A DNA stretch of 64,000 nt from Sugiyamaella lignohabitans (Eukaryota > Ascomycota > Dipodascomycetes > Dipodascales > Trichomonascaceae), in contig NC_031672.1 in NCBI RefSeq assembly GCF_001640025.1, forward strand, positions 2,418,001-2,482,000. Reading direction: 5' to 3'. Each line of letters begins with the position of its first letter. Within the stretch, counting starts at the first letter, position 1. Below are positions 62,484 to 64,000 of the stretch, piece after piece. The notes beneath the pieces were generated by a model that was given only the letters and a program-made list of their open reading frames with translations, searched no databases and had not been told where the DNA came from. A program made the position numbers and the translations under genes.

Positions 62484-62540
62484 GCCTCCGGCGGCTGGGG
62501 CGTTGCCCCAGACCCCGTTGTGCTCCGCTTCGCGGAGCGG
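62484..62540 (+). repeat. GC-rich half-element with GCTCCGC stem
   Basis: Left arm (GGGGCGTTGCCCC variant) and GCTCCGC-TTC-GCGGAGC hairpin, 19 nt after the RGG-protein stop. Confidence 0.91.
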
Positions 62541-62736
62541 GTTGGCGGTCTCACGGTGTTTGGGAGGGTGGGAACTGTCACCAGCATTTATTTATTGACT
62601 TTGTATCACGAAAACTATCGTAGAATGAGAATAGCTCGGCAAAGAAATTTGTTAATTTTTATGAATACATTCTAAATCACTAATTAAATAAATATAAATG
62701 TCACTGATGAACTCGTGTGAGCGTGTACTCAGTGCT

Positions 62737-64000
62737 TTAGTAGATAGCGGTGAGTTTCCAGCCTCCCCCGATAATTCGCGCAAGGACGAAGAAACAGGTT
62801 CCGCATAAATAAGTTAGAGATGCAAACAAAATCAGTCCCTGGTAACTGCCGTTCTGGGCGTTTTGAATGGCTCCGGCAATAGGAAGTCCTGTGAGAACTG
62901 CGAAACTCGCAAAGAAATAGCACGTGCCATACCTCTTGCCGTAGTCCTCGGTTTTACACACTTGTGATACACACACGGGTGTCAGACAAATGCCAGTTCC
63001 ACTCCAGAATCCAAACATAACTGCAAATGCTATCATAACCGTCACACTGCTTCCTGCTGGAAGCCATAATGCTAGACACATGACTGCACAAACAACTGTC
63101 GTAATAATCATGACGTTGAATCTTCCGAATATATCTGCCAGGTAGCCAGGAAGTCCTCTTCCTAAGATAGATCCAGCATTAAGAATAGCGAGTAGCTGGT
63201 ATGAAAATGTTTGGTTCACTCCCTTTGCCAGAGCGTAACTAGTCAAGTAGGTAATAGGAATGAAAATGGCCCATTCAATCATGAAAATGCCAATTGTAGT
63301 ACATGCAAATCTCGGGTCTTTCAGTGATTTAATATCAATAATGGTACCTGAACTTTTAGCCAGTGGTACTCGGGTCTCGAGGGTAGCAACTGCTACCACT
63401 AAGAGGAACAAAGCAATAAATCCGACAATTCGAATTGTCCAGCCAAACCCAATCTTGGGCATCAATTTGATCATGAGCAATGGGAACATGATACCTCCAC
63501 AGGCGCCTCCTGTACATGCTATACCCGTAGCACCAGCCCGTCTTCTGTAGAACCAATGTCCAACAATAGCTATCGACGGAGTGAACACCAGGGTTGCTGA
63601 TGCTCCTCCTAAAATACTGAATCCTAGAATAAACTGGTAGTACTCCTTGCACACACTTAGAATAAACAATGATGCAACACTACCAATACATCCAGGAATA
63701 AATATCGGCCTCAGGCCATAATTATCGAATATGGGTCCTACAAGCACTCCGCCAAGAAAGAACAGAAACAGATATATACTAAAGATCCACGATATCTGTG
63801 ACTGGGACATATGCTGAAGTTGATGCTCACTGAGCCATGCTTGAAGATAGCCGGATGTGTTGACAATACCAAAAGTACTGGTCATGGCAGCCCATGAACC
63901 AAATACTACCAACCATGCTCTAACTCCTCCTTCTGGGAAGTCCATATCTTCTTCCGGGAGATTGGGGTTCACAGTCGAGTTGTGGTCTCCGGAATGGCTA
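62737..64000 (-). CDS. MFS transporter, monocarboxylate-permease (MCH) type, 5' end beyond the window
   Basis: At least 421 residues are readable; the frame stays open to the right edge. The first codon of the apparent frame (63972) is GTG, so the true start lies outside. DFPEGGVRAWLVVFGSWAAM is the signature of fungal MCT-like proteins (MCH family), with GIVNTSGYLQAWL and GPIFDNYGLRPIF following. About 12 membrane helices are visible. Despite homology to animal monocarboxylate carriers, S. cerevisiae Mch proteins do not carry lactate or pyruvate; Mch5 takes riboflavin, so the substrate is uncertain. Plasma membrane location is expected. Confidence 0.88.
   Translation of the reverse strand, partial: SHSGDHNSTVNPNLPEEDMDFPEGGVRAWLVVFGSWAAMTSTFGIVNTSGYLQAWLSEHQLQHMSQSQISWIFSIYLFLFFLGGVLVGPIFDNYGLRPIFIPGCIGSVASLFILSVCKEYYQFILGFSILGGASATLVFTPSIAIVGHWFYRRRAGATGIACTGGACGGIMFPLLMIKLMPKIGFGWTIRIVGFIALFLLVVAVATLETRVPLAKSSGTIIDIKSLKDPRFACTTIGIFMIEWAIFIPITYLTSYALAKGVNQTFSYQLLAILNAGSILGRGLPGYLADIFGRFNVMIITTVVCAVMCLALWLPAGSSVTVMIAFAVMFGFWSGTGICLTPVCVSQVCKTEDYGKRYGTCYFFASFAVLTGLPIAGAIQNAQNGSYQGLILFASLTYLCGTCFFVLARIIGGGWKLTAIY

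Noticed and set aside
671..62540. Mitochondrial GC clusters or a mitochondrial insertion
   Set aside because: Copies are interspersed with nuclear genes and lie in spliceosomal introns; no mitochondrial gene is present.
63970..63972. GTG as the start of the MCT-type transporter
   Set aside because: Nuclear genes rarely start at GTG and the frame remains open to the window edge, so the gene is cut.

Overview
The window is nuclear DNA of an ascomycete budding yeast. It carries DASH-complex DAM1, a Dal5-type permease, HPM1, and two Zn(II)2Cys6 regulators. Introns are few and short, with a GTAAGT/GTGAGT/GTAGGT donor and, in five of six, a CTAAC branch site close to the acceptor. CTG reads as leucine at a conserved position (the GLIHIS motif of PRP22). 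The style suggests an early-branching, intron-containing lineage such as Trichomonascaceae or Dipodascaceae; that placement is inference. No rRNA, tRNA, CRISPR or virus-like gene was recognised.

Layout: a 5'-anchored, edge-truncated SHY1 (1-589, -) and PFK26-type PFK2/FBPase2 (1129-3405, -) open the window. A GPI-anchor-type wall protein (6524-7125, -), a small zinc-ribbon gene (8485?-9063, +) and a PIP-kinase-like pseudokinase (9863-11089, -) follow. Next come a Gag1-clamp/DUF4050 protein (12298-13905, -), an RNase H-fold protein (16301-16804, +), a zinc-cluster regulator (17685-19376, +) and a YLR419W/DHX29-type DEAH helicase (19414-23585, -). Two gene deserts (23.6-29.1 and 30.9-36.1 kb) flank a second zinc-cluster regulator (29119-30943, +). 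Housekeeping genes resume with a Dal5-family transporter, PUS7, HUT1 and PRE1 (36.1-43.1 kb). A second PIP-kinase-like pseudokinase, a decayed coiled-coil locus and an apparently intact PIP kinase fill 43.8-50.2 kb. The right end is compact: PRP22, TPI1, DAM1, HPM1, COG5, an RGG-tailed protein, and an MCT-type transporter cut by the right edge.

The dominant unexplained signal is a family of GC-rich nested inverted repeats: 35 copies, 17 full (about 120-165 bp) and 18 half-copies (about 50-65 bp). The outer arm begins GCCTCCGGCGGCTGGGGC and each half contains an inner hairpin. Inner stems differ in sequence between copies but stay self-complementary. Sixteen of 17 full copies join one CTCTCGC-type half to a half of another type. 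No copy lies in a coding exon. Four sit inside introns (GPI protein, Dal5-like gene, PRP22, TPI1), where they make up much of the intron, and many others lie 10-150 nt downstream of stop codons. Because their reading frames are mostly open, they create false fused ORFs at PRP22, TPI1 and HPM1; the gene models here are corrected for this.

The second notable signal is a three-member PIP-kinase-like family. One member is apparently catalytic. Two are divergent and share loss of the ATP-binding lysine (replaced by His in a common LHP motif) and of the DLKGS motif.
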